A DNA stretch of 64,000 bases from Chitinophagaceae bacterium (GTDB lineage: Bacteria > Bacteroidota > Bacteroidia > Chitinophagales > Chitinophagaceae): contig JAIEMP010000010.1 of assembly GCA_019752045.1 (NCBI GenBank), positions 62,001 to 126,000 on the forward strand. The letters run 5' to 3'. Shown one piece after another: positions 34,538-43,452 of the stretch. A program made the translations under genes and the position numbers. How positions within the stretch are numbered: position 1 is the stretch's first letter; the number at the start of each line of letters is the position of its first letter. A model generated the notes under the pieces. The model did not search any database, was not told where the DNA came from, and saw only the letters and a list, made by a program, of their open reading frames with translations.

Positions 34538-35305
34538 ATGGCTAACAAATTATCTTTTGCCTCACTTATTGCGTTGATGTTTGTATGTGCTGTTGCAACA
34601 GCGCAGGATAGTGAAAAGCCGGAAGGCACTAAGATGAACAACATCAAACTCAACGTACTTCCTTTAGCAATTAAAAATTTTTCACTGCAGTATGAACGTG
34701 TTATTACCAAACGTTTTTCAGCAGCAGTTGGTTTGCGGTTTATGCCCAACTCCGGCTTGCCGATAAAAAATACATTTATTGATCTGGTTGGTGCAGCTGA
34801 TCCAAATGCGGCTGCAACCATTGATAACTTAAAGGTGAGCAACTTTGCCATTACACCTGAAGCACGTTTTTACGTTGGGAAAAAAGGATACGGCCGTGGT
34901 TTTTATATTGCACCTTATTACAGGTTTGCAGTGTTTAAATCGGCAGAGGTTCCTATTACATATGAAAACAGTGCGGCACAATCCAATACGATTAAGCTCA
35001 ATGGAAAAATAACAACACATATCGGCGGACTGATGTTTGGTGCGCAATGGTTTTTAGGTCAGTATATTTCATTAGACTGGTGGATTGCCGGTGGCCATTT
35101 TGGTGCAAACAAGGGTTCTTTCTCAGGTAAAGCAAGTATACCGCTAACCCCGGAAGAGCAGGCCGATATTAAAGCAGAGATTGATGCATTTGAACTTCCT
35201 TTCGGAAATAAAACAGCAATTGTTAATGCACAGGGAGCTACTGTAAATTTCAATGGACCCTGGGCAGGCATAAGAGGCGGATTAACCATCGGTTTCAGAT
35301 TTTAA
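34538..35305 (+). CDS. Secreted DUF3575-like outer-membrane barrel protein
   Basis: 255 aa from the ATG at 34538 (MANKLSFASLIALMFVCAVATAQ, signal peptide); a TTG three codons earlier is less likely. After MNNIKLNVLPLAIKNFSLQYERVI come strands such as ITPEARFYVGK, GFYIAPYYRFAVF and GLMFGAQWFLG, ending GIRGGLTIGFRF with a terminal Phe. The NxLPLxxxNFSLQYER opening fits DUF3575. Function unknown. Confidence 0.8.
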   Translation: MANKLSFASLIALMFVCAVATAQDSEKPEGTKMNNIKLNVLPLAIKNFSLQYERVITKRFSAAVGLRFMPNSGLPIKNTFIDLVGAADPNAAATIDNLKVSNFAITPEARFYVGKKGYGRGFYIAPYYRFAVFKSAEVPITYENSAAQSNTIKLNGKITTHIGGLMFGAQWFLGQYISLDWWIAGGHFGANKGSFSGKASIPLTPEEQADIKAEIDAFELPFGNKTAIVNAQGATVNFNGPWAGIRGGLTIGFRF

Positions 35306-35324
35306 TTTTCCGATTCAATTTTTT

Positions 35325-35353
35325 AAGAGCTGCTCACAGAGCAGCTCTTTTTG
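35325..35353 (+). terminator. Intrinsic terminator
   Basis: Perfect 11 bp stem 35325-35335 with 35339-35349 (AAGAGCTGCTC/GAGCAGCTCTT), ACA loop, then TTTTG. It separates the DUF3575 gene from the sdh operon. Confidence 0.92.
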
Positions 35354-35398
35354 TTTTGAATAAAATGTTTTGTCTGAACTTTTTGTGCGTTCCTGCCC

Positions 35399-35406
35399 TA
35401 AATTTG
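35399..35406 (+). promoter_or_regulatory. Candidate -7 box (TAAATTTG) of the sdh operon
   Basis: Exact TAnnTTTG match 27 bp upstream of the sdhC ATG. No TTTG at standard -33 spacing; TTTTG runs at 35368 and 35381 are off by several bases. Confidence 0.5.
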
Positions 35407-35433
35407 CAACGGCTCTTCCAAAACTATTTTGAT

Positions 35434-36141
35434 ATGACGTTTAAGCAGATGTTCACTTCTACTATTGGTAAAAAATTAGTCATGGGCCTTACCGGTCTGT
35501 TTCTTATTTCCTTTTTAATTATTCACGTAAGTATTAATGCCACCATTTTTGCTGATTTGTTTAACCCGGATGATAACGGGACAATGTTTAACAAAGCAGC
35601 TCATTTTATGGCTTCCACTGTGCTCATCCGCATTTTAGAAGTTGGTTTAATGGGAGGAATCCTCTTGCACATTATTCAAGGTTACATGCTCACATTGCAA
35701 AATAAAAAAGCCCGTTCAACAGGTTATGCTGTTGAAATGGGAAACAAAGGAAGCAAATGGTACAGCCGCAGTATGGGATTGCTGGGTACGTTGTTACTTC
35801 TGTTTTTCATTTTGCATTTCAGTCATTTTTGGGTGCCTGCACGTTTTACAGAAGCGGGTCTTGAAATGCCGGTTGAATACAATGGTGTGTTGATGCACGA
35901 TATGTTTGGTTTAATGAAAGCAACATTTAGTGAACTGTGGGTTGTAGTTGCATACATCGTTGCATGCATCTCCCTGTTCTGGCACTTGCTGCATGGTTTC
36001 CAGAGTGCCTTTCGCACCATTGGAGTAAACAACAACCGCTATCTCTTGTTATTAAATTCAATCGGTTGGGGTTTTTCTGTACTGGTGAGTTTATTGTTTG
36101 CGTTGATGCCTGTGGCCATGTATTTGAAGTGGATTGAATAA
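35434..36141 (+). CDS. sdhC: Succinate dehydrogenase cytochrome b subunit
   Basis: 235 aa from the ATG at 35434 (MTFKQMFTSTIGKKLVMGLTG); the longer frame from 35356 includes the promoter region and is rejected. Five hydrophobic helices carry His residues for two hemes (IIHVSINA, LLHIIQGYM, FILHFSHFW, MHDMFG, WHLLHGFQSAFR). It is the single-subunit B-type membrane anchor used by Bacteroidetes complex II, passing electrons to or from menaquinone. First gene of sdhCAB. Confidence 0.92.
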   Translation: MTFKQMFTSTIGKKLVMGLTGLFLISFLIIHVSINATIFADLFNPDDNGTMFNKAAHFMASTVLIRILEVGLMGGILLHIIQGYMLTLQNKKARSTGYAVEMGNKGSKWYSRSMGLLGTLLLLFFILHFSHFWVPARFTEAGLEMPVEYNGVLMHDMFGLMKATFSELWVVVAYIVACISLFWHLLHGFQSAFRTIGVNNNRYLLLLNSIGWGFSVLVSLLFALMPVAMYLKWIE

Positions 36142-36280
36142 GAGGGGCCCCCTCTGGCTCCCCCGGAAGGGGAGAATTGCAAAGCACAAGGCTGACTTTT
36201 TAGGAATGTTTATTTATATACAGAGGGTTTGAAATAAAAGTGAAAGAGGTTGTTGCTGTTGAAGTGTGCGACGCAACAAC
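36142..36280. repeat. Dispersed element related to the parE/parC copies (upstream of sdhA)
   Basis: Left end GGGGCCCCCTCTGGCTCCCCC with GGAAGGGGAGAATTGC then AAAGCACAAGG resembles the left end and core of 4824-5036 and 9059-9276. Its right part differs: it ends in a perfect 8 bp stem, GTTGTTGC (36249-36256) and GCAACAAC (36273-36280), and holds GTGCGACGCAACAA, also found at about 9300. Probably a diverged or composite copy. It separates sdhC from sdhA. Confidence 0.55.
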
Positions 36281-36356
36281 TGCCGAACAGATAACACAAA
36301 AGCTGACTACAAATAAAATACCTTATAACTTGTACTTCAAACGAATTTGAACGAAT

Positions 36357-38327
36357 ATGCTGAATTCAAAAATTCCCGCAGGGCCATTAGAAACAAAATG
36401 GAAAAATTATAAGTCAACATGTAAGCTGGTAAACCCGGCAAACAAAAGAAGTCTGGAAGTGATTGTGATTGGTACCGGTTTGGCCGGCGCTTCCGCAGCA
36501 GCTTCTCTTGGTGAGTTGGGATATAAAGTAAAAGCATTCTGTTTTCAGGACAGTCCACGCCGTGCACACTCTATTGCAGCACAGGGAGGAATTAATGCGG
36601 CAAAAAATTACCAGAATGATGGTGATTCTGTATACCGTTTGTTTTACGATACCATTAAAGGAGGCGATTACCGTGCACGTGAAGGAAACGTTCATCGTTT
36701 GGCCGAAGTGAGTACAAACATCATTGATCAGTGTGTGGCACAGGGTGTTCCTTTTGCACGTGAATATGGCGGTTTGCTCAGCAACCGTTCATTTGGTGGT
36801 ACACAGGTACAACGTACATTTTATGCTGCAGGCCAAACGGGTCAGCAGTTATTAATAGGCGCTTACCAGGCTCTGGAACGTCAGGTAGCATTGGGTAATG
36901 TAACCATGTATGCCCGTCATGAAATGCTGGATATTGTAATGATTGATGGCAAGGCAAGAGGCATCATTGCACGTAATCTTGTAACCGGAGAACTGGAACG
37001 CCACTTCGGTCATGCAGTACTGTTATGCAGCGGTGGTTATGGAAATGTATTTTATCTTTCAACCAACGCCATGGGCAGTAATGTAACGGCCGCATGGAAA
37101 GCACATCGTAAAGGAGCCTATTTCAGCAATCCTTGTTTTACACAAATTCATCCAACCTGTATACCGGTAAGTGGCGATCATCAGAGTAAGTTAACCTTGA
37201 TGAGTGAATCATTACGGAACGATGGACGCATTTGGGTTCCGAAGAAACAAGGCGATACACGTAAACCAAATGAAATACCCGAAGAAGAAAGAGATTATTA
37301 TTTAGAGCGGAGATATCCTGCATTTGGTAACCTTGTTCCAAGAGACGTTGCAAGCCGTGCAGCAAAAGAGCGTTGTGATGCCGGTTATGGTGTGGGCACA
37401 AGCAAGCAGGCGGTGTATCTCGATTATGCAGCAGCGATTCAACGCTATGGAAAAATTGAAGCAGGTAAGCGGGGTATTAATGCCGATGCGGATACCATTA
37501 CGCAGATGGGGAAAGATGTAGTGAAAGAAAAGTATGGTAATCTGTTTGATATGTATGCAAAGATCACCGGTGAAAACCCATACGAAGTGCCGATGCGGAT
37601 TTATCCTGCCGTGCACTATACCATGGGTGGTTTATGGGTTGATTATGAACTGATGACGAATATTCCCGGTTTATACGCTTTAGGTGAAGCCAACTTCAGC
37701 GATCATGGTGCAAACCGTTTAGGTGCAAGTGCGTTGATGCAGGGTTTGGCTGATGGATATTTTGTTATACCCTACACAATCGGCAACTACCTGGCAGATG
37801 AAATTCGGGTAAAAGCGATTTCTACAGATCATCCTGCATTTGCAGAAGCAGAGAGTAAAGTGCGTGACCGCATTCACATGCTCATGAATATTAAAGGAAC
37901 CAAAACGGTTGAAAGTTTTCATAAGCGTTTGGGTAAAATCATCTGGGATAAATGTGGTATGGCCCGTAATGCCGAAGGGTTGAAACAGGCCATTAAAGAA
38001 GTGCAGCAGTTGAAGCAGGAGTTCTGGAGTGATGTTCGTATTCCAGGAGAGATTAACGAAATGAATCCTGAACTGGATAAGGCAAACCGTGTAGCCGACT
38101 TTATTGAGTTAGGTGAGTTGATGTGTATTGATGCATTAAATCGTGAAGAAAGTTGTGGTGGTCATTTCCGTGAAGAACATCAAACAGAAGAAGGAGAAGC
38201 ATTACGTCATGATGATAAATTTATGTACGTTGCCAGCTGGGAAATGAAAGGCGAACATGAATGGCAATTGCATAAAGAAGAATTGAATTATGAAGTGGTG
38301 AAACCGAGTCAGAGAAGTTATAAATAA
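36357..38327 (+). CDS. sdhA: Succinate dehydrogenase / fumarate reductase flavoprotein subunit
   Basis: 656 aa, the long Bacteroidetes/epsilon-type form. FAD-binding [22 protein letters not shown]; covalent-FAD histidine region [16 protein letters not shown]; substrate and capping motifs [35 protein letters not shown] and [13 protein letters not shown]; and [24 protein letters not shown]. It oxidises succinate (or reduces fumarate) in complex II. It is separated from sdhC by a repeat element and from sdhB by the four-helix-bundle cassette. Confidence 0.95.
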   Translation: MLNSKIPAGPLETKWKNYKSTCKLVNPANKRSLEVIVIGTGLAGASAAASLGELGYKVKAFCFQDSPRRAHSIAAQGGINAAKNYQNDGDSVYRLFYDTIKGGDYRAREGNVHRLAEVSTNIIDQCVAQGVPFAREYGGLLSNRSFGGTQVQRTFYAAGQTGQQLLIGAYQALERQVALGNVTMYARHEMLDIVMIDGKARGIIARNLVTGELERHFGHAVLLCSGGYGNVFYLSTNAMGSNVTAAWKAHRKGAYFSNPCFTQIHPTCIPVSGDHQSKLTLMSESLRNDGRIWVPKKQGDTRKPNEIPEEERDYYLERRYPAFGNLVPRDVASRAAKERCDAGYGVGTSKQAVYLDYAAAIQRYGKIEAGKRGINADADTITQMGKDVVKEKYGNLFDMYAKITGENPYEVPMRIYPAVHYTMGGLWVDYELMTNIPGLYALGEANFSDHGANRLGASALMQGLADGYFVIPYTIGNYLADEIRVKAISTDHPAFAEAESKVRDRIHMLMNIKGTKTVESFHKRLGKIIWDKCGMARNAEGLKQAIKEVQQLKQEFWSDVRIPGEINEMNPELDKANRVADFIELGELMCIDALNREESCGGHFREEHQTEEGEALRHDDKFMYVASWEMKGEHEWQLHKEELNYEVVKPSQRSYK

Positions 38328-38332
38328 GAGGT

Positions 38333-38799
38333 AATTTGAAAATTTGAAAATGTGGTAATTTGAAAATGAAATCAAATTGCTAATATTCAAAATTCAAGTT
38401 ATGAGAAATGATAAAGACAATGTGATTGTGACCAAAACAATTGATTTTTCAGTTTCGGTCATAGCTTATTGCGAAGCTCTTGAACAAGACAGAAAATATG
38501 TTATTGCAAGACAATTACTTCGTTCAGCAACCAGTATAGGTGCTAACGTGTTTGAGGCACAAAATGCTGAAAGCAAGGCTGACTTTATTCATAAAATGAA
38601 AATAGCAGCCAAAGAAGCAAGTGAAACATTGTACTGGTTGATCCTTTGCGAAAGAAGTGAGAGTTACAAATACAACCCAAAACTGAAAGAAGATTTAGAT
38701 GAGATACTACGGATTTTATCAAAGATCATCGCTTCTTCCAAAGGAAGGATTTCCGGGTTTATTTGGAGTGTGTTGGTTGCATTTTCAAATTTTCAAATT
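38333..38799. mobile_element. Inverted-repeat-bounded four-helix-bundle (IVS-type) cassette inserted between sdhA and sdhB
   Basis: Perfect 20 bp inverted repeats at 38333-38352 and 38780-38799 (AATTTGAAAATTTGAAAATG and its complement) flank a single gene. Related partial repeats (AATTTGA, AATGTG) extend both ends to about 38331 and 38815. The cassette starts 5 bp after the sdhA stop and ends just before the sdhB ATG. rRNA intervening sequences that encode the same protein family likewise lie within inverted repeats that form a stem. Confidence 0.6.
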
Positions 38800-38820
38800 C
38801 TCAAATTGACACATTTATAG
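38401..38820 (+). CDS. Four-helix-bundle protein (IVS / S23-type)
   Basis: 139 aa from the ATG at 38401; the frame extending to 38377 adds repeat-derived codons. Motifs in order: [16 protein letters not shown], the helix [50 protein letters not shown], and the last helix [18 protein letters not shown]. This is the family first seen inside 23S rRNA intervening sequences, a pentameric alpha-helical toroid of unknown role. The C-terminal residues [12 protein letters not shown] are encoded by the right inverted repeat. It interrupts the sdhA-sdhB junction. Confidence 0.9.
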   Translation: MRNDKDNVIVTKTIDFSVSVIAYCEALEQDRKYVIARQLLRSATSIGANVFEAQNAESKADFIHKMKIAAKEASETLYWLILCERSESYKYNPKLKEDLDEILRILSKIIASSKGRISGFIWSVLVAFSNFQILKLTHL

Positions 38821-38821
38821 T

Positions 38822-39586
38822 ATGGAACATAAAAATATTAATGTTAAACTGAAAGTTTGGCGCCAGAAGAACAGTAAAGAGAAGGGTTCATTTGAAACCT
38901 ACAATGCCAACAATATTTCGCAGGAAATGAGTTTTCTGGAAATGTTTGATGTGTTGAATGAGCAACTGATTGTGGAAGGAAAAGATCCCGTGGCGTTTGA
39001 TCATGATTGCAGAGAAGGTATTTGCGGTATGTGCAGTATGTACATCAACGGTCGTCCGCACGGACCATGGCAAGCCAATACTACCTGTCAGTTACACATG
39101 CGTGCCTTTAACGATGGCGATACTATTGTAGTAGAACCATGGCGTGCTAATGCATTTCCTGTAGTAAAAGATTTAATGGTGGATCGTTCTGCCTTTGACC
39201 GTGTAATACAGGCGGGAGGATATATCAGCGTTAATACTGGCAATGCAGTAGATGCAAATGCTTTACCGGTAGATAAAGCCAAGGCAGATGCTGCTTTTGC
39301 TGCTGCAGCCTGTATTGGTTGCGGTGCATGTGTGGCTGCCTGTAAAAATTCATCGGCCATGTTGTTTGTGAGTGCAAAAGCGGCGCACCTGAATCAATTG
39401 CCACAAGGTGAACCCGAAAAGAAAACAAGGGTGATTAACATGGTTGCTCAAATGGATAAAGAAGGATTTGGCGCCTGTACCAATACCGGTGCATGCGAAG
39501 CCGTTTGTCCGAAAGAAATTTCCATTACCAATATTGCACGACTGAATGCAGATTATGCAGTTGCAAGTTTAACAGCTACAAAATAA
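38822..39586 (+). CDS. sdhB: Succinate dehydrogenase / fumarate reductase iron-sulfur subunit
   Basis: 254 aa. The [2Fe-2S] site is [21 protein letters not shown] with a distal Cys in NTTCQLH. The [4Fe-4S] site is [11 protein letters not shown] and the [3Fe-4S] site is [12 protein letters not shown]. The protein relays electrons between SdhA flavin and the SdhC hemes. Its ATG is 1 nt after the stop of the four-helix-bundle gene, so translation may be coupled to it. A strong terminator follows. Confidence 0.95.
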   Translation: MEHKNINVKLKVWRQKNSKEKGSFETYNANNISQEMSFLEMFDVLNEQLIVEGKDPVAFDHDCREGICGMCSMYINGRPHGPWQANTTCQLHMRAFNDGDTIVVEPWRANAFPVVKDLMVDRSAFDRVIQAGGYISVNTGNAVDANALPVDKAKADAAFAAAACIGCGACVAACKNSSAMLFVSAKAAHLNQLPQGEPEKKTRVINMVAQMDKEGFGACTNTGACEAVCPKEISITNIARLNADYAVASLTATK

Positions 39587-39623
39587 TTGTCTGCTTACCT
39601 GAAAGCTGACTGAACAACGTCAT

Positions 39624-39660
39624 AAAACGAAAAGACTTCCTTTGGAGGTCTTTTCGTTTT
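39624..39660 (+). terminator. Intrinsic terminator of the sdh operon
   Basis: 17 nt arms 39624-39640 and 39644-39660 with one G-U pair and a TTT loop; the right arm ends TTTTCGTTTT. Confidence 0.9.
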
Positions 39661-39734
39661 CATTTTAGATCTAGGCGACAATGATCACTTAAGTATTTCT
39701 TTTGTTGATTGATGGGATAAGGTTTGCTCAATAA

Positions 39735-39852
39735 CCCCGACTTTCAAGTCGGGGATTATGAGAACACTGGTTGATGGCTTCAGCCTTGAAGATTCTGCTC
39801 ATGGCTAAAGCCCGGAAGATTTGTGCTAAATACCCCGACTTAAAAGTCAGGG
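39735..39852. repeat. Composite dispersed element bounded by CCCCGACTT hairpins
   Basis: Hairpin CCCCGACTT/AAGTCGGGG at 39735-39754 and a diverged copy CCCCGACTT/AAGTCAGGG at 39833-39852. Between them are two small palindromes, GGCTTCAGCC (39776-39785) and GGCTAAAGCC (39803-39812), each followed by GAAGATT. It lies in the ~340 bp gap after sdhB; nothing else in that gap is recognisable apart from the terminator and the region just before the next gene. Confidence 0.65.
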
Positions 39853-39927
39853 TTAAACTAAATGAAATAGCCTCATCACACAATAAATTCTATTTTTACA
39901 CATTCTTATCCTGAAAACCACTGACTT

Positions 39928-42900
39928 ATCAGAAAACTCTTCTTTTTTACGGCTTTACTGCTTTCCTCACTGCTTGCAACTGCACAGCAGTTAAACCCGT
40001 TGTCGAATCTCCGCACGAAAAAGATCAGTACAAAAACAAGCCCGGTTAAGATTGATTCGCTCAGCCTTGTGCCCAACTCTGTATTTATTTCCGGTTTAAC
40101 AAAGACAGATTACAGGATAGATGAGATCAATGCACAACTCTTCTGGATCAATGCACCATCGTTTGATTCAGTGACGGTTACTTACCGTGTGTTTCCATAT
40201 AAGCTCAATGCGCAGGCACAGCGTATGAAATATGATGACATCAAAAACAATTTCATCACCACACCTCTCACCATTGATAACGAAACAGGTTTTGGAAAAA
40301 ACATGTTCGATTTTGGAAATGTAAATTATAACGGAAGCTTTGGGCGTGGTATTTCGTTTGGTAACAATCAGGATGCTGTTGTAAATGGTGTACTGAACCT
40401 GCAGATCAATGGAATGATTGGCGACAGTATGTTTCTGTCGGCTGCATTAACAGATAACAATATTCCTGTGCAGGCCGAAGGTAATACCCAACAGCTGAAT
40501 GAATTTGACCGTGTGTTTATTCAACTAAAGAAAAAAGGATGGCAATTAAATCTCGGCGATATTGATGTAAGACGGAACGATGCATACTTTCTAAGTTTTT
40601 ATAAACGCTTACAAGGCATTTCATTTCAAAATGAAAGCAAGGTATTTAAAAACGGAAAAAATACTTCGCTGGTTACAGGAGCCATTGCCAAAGGAAAGTT
40701 TAACCGCTTTGTATTTCAGGGGTTAGAAGGAAACCAGGGACCATACCGCTTACAGGGGCCAAATGGAGAATTGTTTTTTATTGTACTGGCAGGTACTGAA
40801 CGGGTGTTTATTGATGGTGAGTTGATGCAGCGGGGCGAAGATCAGGACTATGTGATAAATTACAACACCGCCGAAGTAACGTTTACACCTAGGCGAATGA
40901 TTACCAAAGACAGGCGCATACAGATTGAGTTTGAATATGCCGACAGAAATTTTCTGAATTCACAGGTCATTATTGGAAATGAATTAAAAGTAAATGAGAA
41001 AGTCACATTTCGGGTGAATGCGTTTTCTAATTCCGATTCAAAAAATACATCTGTTAACCAGGTGTTGAGTACAGAACAGAAGCAGTTTTTGTTTGATGCA
41101 GGCGATCGAATTGAAACAGCTTTATATCCATCCATTACAAAAGATACGTTTGCAACAGACCGGATTGTATATCGTTTGGTTGATTCTGTTGTAAACAGCA
41201 TCACCTACGATTCGGTGCTGGTTCATACTACCGTTCAGCAGCCCGATGTATACAGTGCAGCCTTTGTTGATGTAGGTGAAGGAAACGGAGATTATGTACA
41301 GGACATCAGCGGAACAAACGGGCGAACATTTAAATGGATTGCACCCGAAAACGGAATTCGAAAAGGCCGGTTTGTACCTGCCGTTCGCTTAGTTGCACCG
41401 CGCACACAACAAATGATAACCGTTGGTGCCGATTACCAGGTGAATAAACATTTTCTGGTAAAGACAGAGTTGGCAGTCAGCCGCTTTGATATAAACACAT
41501 TATCAAGAAAAGATAAAACAAACGATCAGGGGGCAGCGGGAAGAATTGCCATGCAATACAACAACCGCTTTAAAGGAAATCCAGCGAAGCCATTGAACTA
41601 TAAAATAACCGGATCGTATGAACTGGTGCAGGATCGCTTCAGGGCATTGGAACGTTTACGACCGGTGGAGTTTACAAGGGAATGGGGTTTGCCTGTTTTT
41701 TTGCAACAGGAAAAAGAACAGATCATCAATGCAGGAGTTGAACTGATGCGTGCAAAAGAACACACATTCAACTATGGAATTGAAAGTTATCAGCGGGGTC
41801 TGTTATTTAAAGGATTAAGACATGCTCTGCAACATTCGTTTACAAAAAAAGGCTGGAGCTGGTTGGGCAGTATGAATTATTCCGGTACAGACAGTGGCAG
41901 TAACAAAGGGTTTTTTCTGCGGCCCAAACTGGATTTAAAGAAACGTTTTGATCAACTGGATCAAATAGAAATTGGAGGGCAGTATTATCTGGAGCACAGC
42001 GAAATCAGAAACCGCAGAACCGATTCACTTGCAGCACTCAGTTTTGTATGGGACACCTGGACGTTTTATCTGCGTTCAAAAGAAGCAGCCAATAAATGGG
42101 GGGTCAATTTTTTTACACGAAGAGATAAATTGCCGGTAGGAAAACAAACCGAACAGGTTGACCGCAGTTATAACTACAATGCTTATGTTGAATTAATGAG
42201 CAGTGAGCGTCATCAGTTCAGGCTCAACGCTACTATTCGTGAACTGAAAGTATTTAATCAGCAGTTAACCGGACAAAAAGCAGAACGTACAGTACTTGGA
42301 CGTGCAGAATATTTTATTAATGAATGGAAAGGAATGGTCACGGGAAATCTTCTGTACGAAGCAGGCAGCGGGCAGGAGCGGCGCAGAGATTATTCTTTTT
42401 TAGAAGTTCCTGCCGGCCAGGGTGAGTTTACATGGAACGATTACAATGCCGATGGTATTCCGCAACTGAATGAATTTGAAGTAGCGTTGTATCAGGATCA
42501 GGCAAGGTACATCCGTGTGTTTACTCCAACACTTGATTTTATCCGTGCAAACTACAATCAGTTTAACTACAGTTTAAATCTGAACCCAAGAGCGTTGATT
42601 GACGTGAACAAAGCGACCGGGTTTAAAAAATTGTTGACAAGAATTTCTGCTCAGTCCGCTATGCAGATTTTTAAAAAAGAAATTTCTCAAAAGAATATCA
42701 GTTTAAACCCGTTTTCAAAACCTTCAGTTGATACAAGTCTCATCTCTCTGAATTCCATCATCACCAATACATTCTTTTATAACCGTACCAGCAGTGTGTG
42801 GGGAATTGATTTTACACATATCCTCAATAACAACCGTTCCATTTTAACTTATGGATTAGAAACCCGTACCCTCAGCGATTTTTCTACAAGGGTACGCTGG

Positions 42901-43392
42901 AATCTGTCGAAACGATTTGCTTCTGTGATCACGTATAAATCAACCAACAACAAACTGGCCACACCAAAATTCGGTAACAGGAATTATAATCTGGCGCAAT
43001 GGCTTACAGAACCATCGCTCAGTTACCAGGATGGAACAAAATATCGCTTCTCACTGAATTACAAGTACGAAGAAAAAAACAATCAGGAAGGAGCTAAAGA
43101 GCGGGCACAGATTCATTCCATCATCACAGAACTCCGGTACAATGTGTTATCAAGCAGTACCATTAACGGTAAATTTCAGTTTAGTAATATCAGCTTCACA
43201 GGCGCAACCAATACAACCGTTGCCTTTATTATGCTGGATGCGTTACTGCCGGGTAAAAATTTTATCTGGAATATTGATTTCACCAAACGGTTATCCAATA
43301 ATATGGAAATTAATTTCCAGTACGAAGGAAGAAAGCCCGGTGAAACAAAAGCCATTCATACAGGAAGAGCATCTGTAAGAGCCCTGTTCTAA
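39928..43392 (+). CDS. Large outer-membrane beta-barrel protein with probable non-AUG start
   Basis: 1154 aa if initiated at ATC 39928. The first canonical start (TTG, 40000) would remove an otherwise perfect in-frame signal peptide, RKLFFFTALLLSSLLATAQ; between the TGA at 39922 and 40000 there is no ATG, GTG or TTG in frame. The protein has a conserved N-terminal region (LTIDNETGFGKNMFDFGNVNYNGSFGRGI; GPYRLQGPNGELFFIVLAGTERVFIDG, RGEDQDYVINYNTAEVTFTP) and then a long barrel-like C-terminal half. Probably an outer-membrane protein of Chitinophagaceae type with unknown function. A start-codon mutation or sequence error is the alternative. Confidence 0.75.
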   Translation: MRKLFFFTALLLSSLLATAQQLNPLSNLRTKKISTKTSPVKIDSLSLVPNSVFISGLTKTDYRIDEINAQLFWINAPSFDSVTVTYRVFPYKLNAQAQRMKYDDIKNNFITTPLTIDNETGFGKNMFDFGNVNYNGSFGRGISFGNNQDAVVNGVLNLQINGMIGDSMFLSAALTDNNIPVQAEGNTQQLNEFDRVFIQLKKKGWQLNLGDIDVRRNDAYFLSFYKRLQGISFQNESKVFKNGKNTSLVTGAIAKGKFNRFVFQGLEGNQGPYRLQGPNGELFFIVLAGTERVFIDGELMQRGEDQDYVINYNTAEVTFTPRRMITKDRRIQIEFEYADRNFLNSQVIIGNELKVNEKVTFRVNAFSNSDSKNTSVNQVLSTEQKQFLFDAGDRIETALYPSITKDTFATDRIVYRLVDSVVNSITYDSVLVHTTVQQPDVYSAAFVDVGEGNGDYVQDISGTNGRTFKWIAPENGIRKGRFVPAVRLVAPRTQQMITVGADYQVNKHFLVKTELAVSRFDINTLSRKDKTNDQGAAGRIAMQYNNRFKGNPAKPLNYKITGSYELVQDRFRALERLRPVEFTREWGLPVFLQQEKEQIINAGVELMRAKEHTFNYGIESYQRGLLFKGLRHALQHSFTKKGWSWLGSMNYSGTDSGSNKGFFLRPKLDLKKRFDQLDQIEIGGQYYLEHSEIRNRRTDSLAALSFVWDTWTFYLRSKEAANKWGVNFFTRRDKLPVGKQTEQVDRSYNYNAYVELMSSERHQFRLNATIRELKVFNQQLTGQKAERTVLGRAEYFINEWKGMVTGNLLYEAGSGQERRRDYSFLEVPAGQGEFTWNDYNADGIPQLNEFEVALYQDQARYIRVFTPTLDFIRANYNQFNYSLNLNPRALIDVNKATGFKKLLTRISAQSAMQIFKKEISQKNISLNPFSKPSVDTSLISLNSIITNTFFYNRTSSVWGIDFTHILNNNRSILTYGLETRTLSDFSTRVRWNLSKRFASVITYKSTNNKLATPKFGNRNYNLAQWLTEPSLSYQDGTKYRFSLNYKYEEKNNQEGAKERAQIHSIITELRYNVLSSSTINGKFQFSNISFTGATNTTVAFIMLDALLPGKNFIWNIDFTKRLSNNMEINFQYEGRKPGETKAIHTGRASVRALF

Positions 43393-43426
43393 AAAAAAGA
43401 AAGCGGCAGAATAGTCTGCCGCTTTC
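43388..43426 (-). terminator. Intrinsic terminator, mainly for the coiled-coil gene
   Basis: Perfect 11 bp stem GAAAGCGGCAG (43399-43409) and CTGCCGCTTTC (43416-43426), 6 nt loop; on the minus strand followed by TTTTTTTT. It lies between convergent genes. Confidence 0.85.
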
Positions 43427-43452
43427 AACTTGTAAACCCATCAACTGTATGC

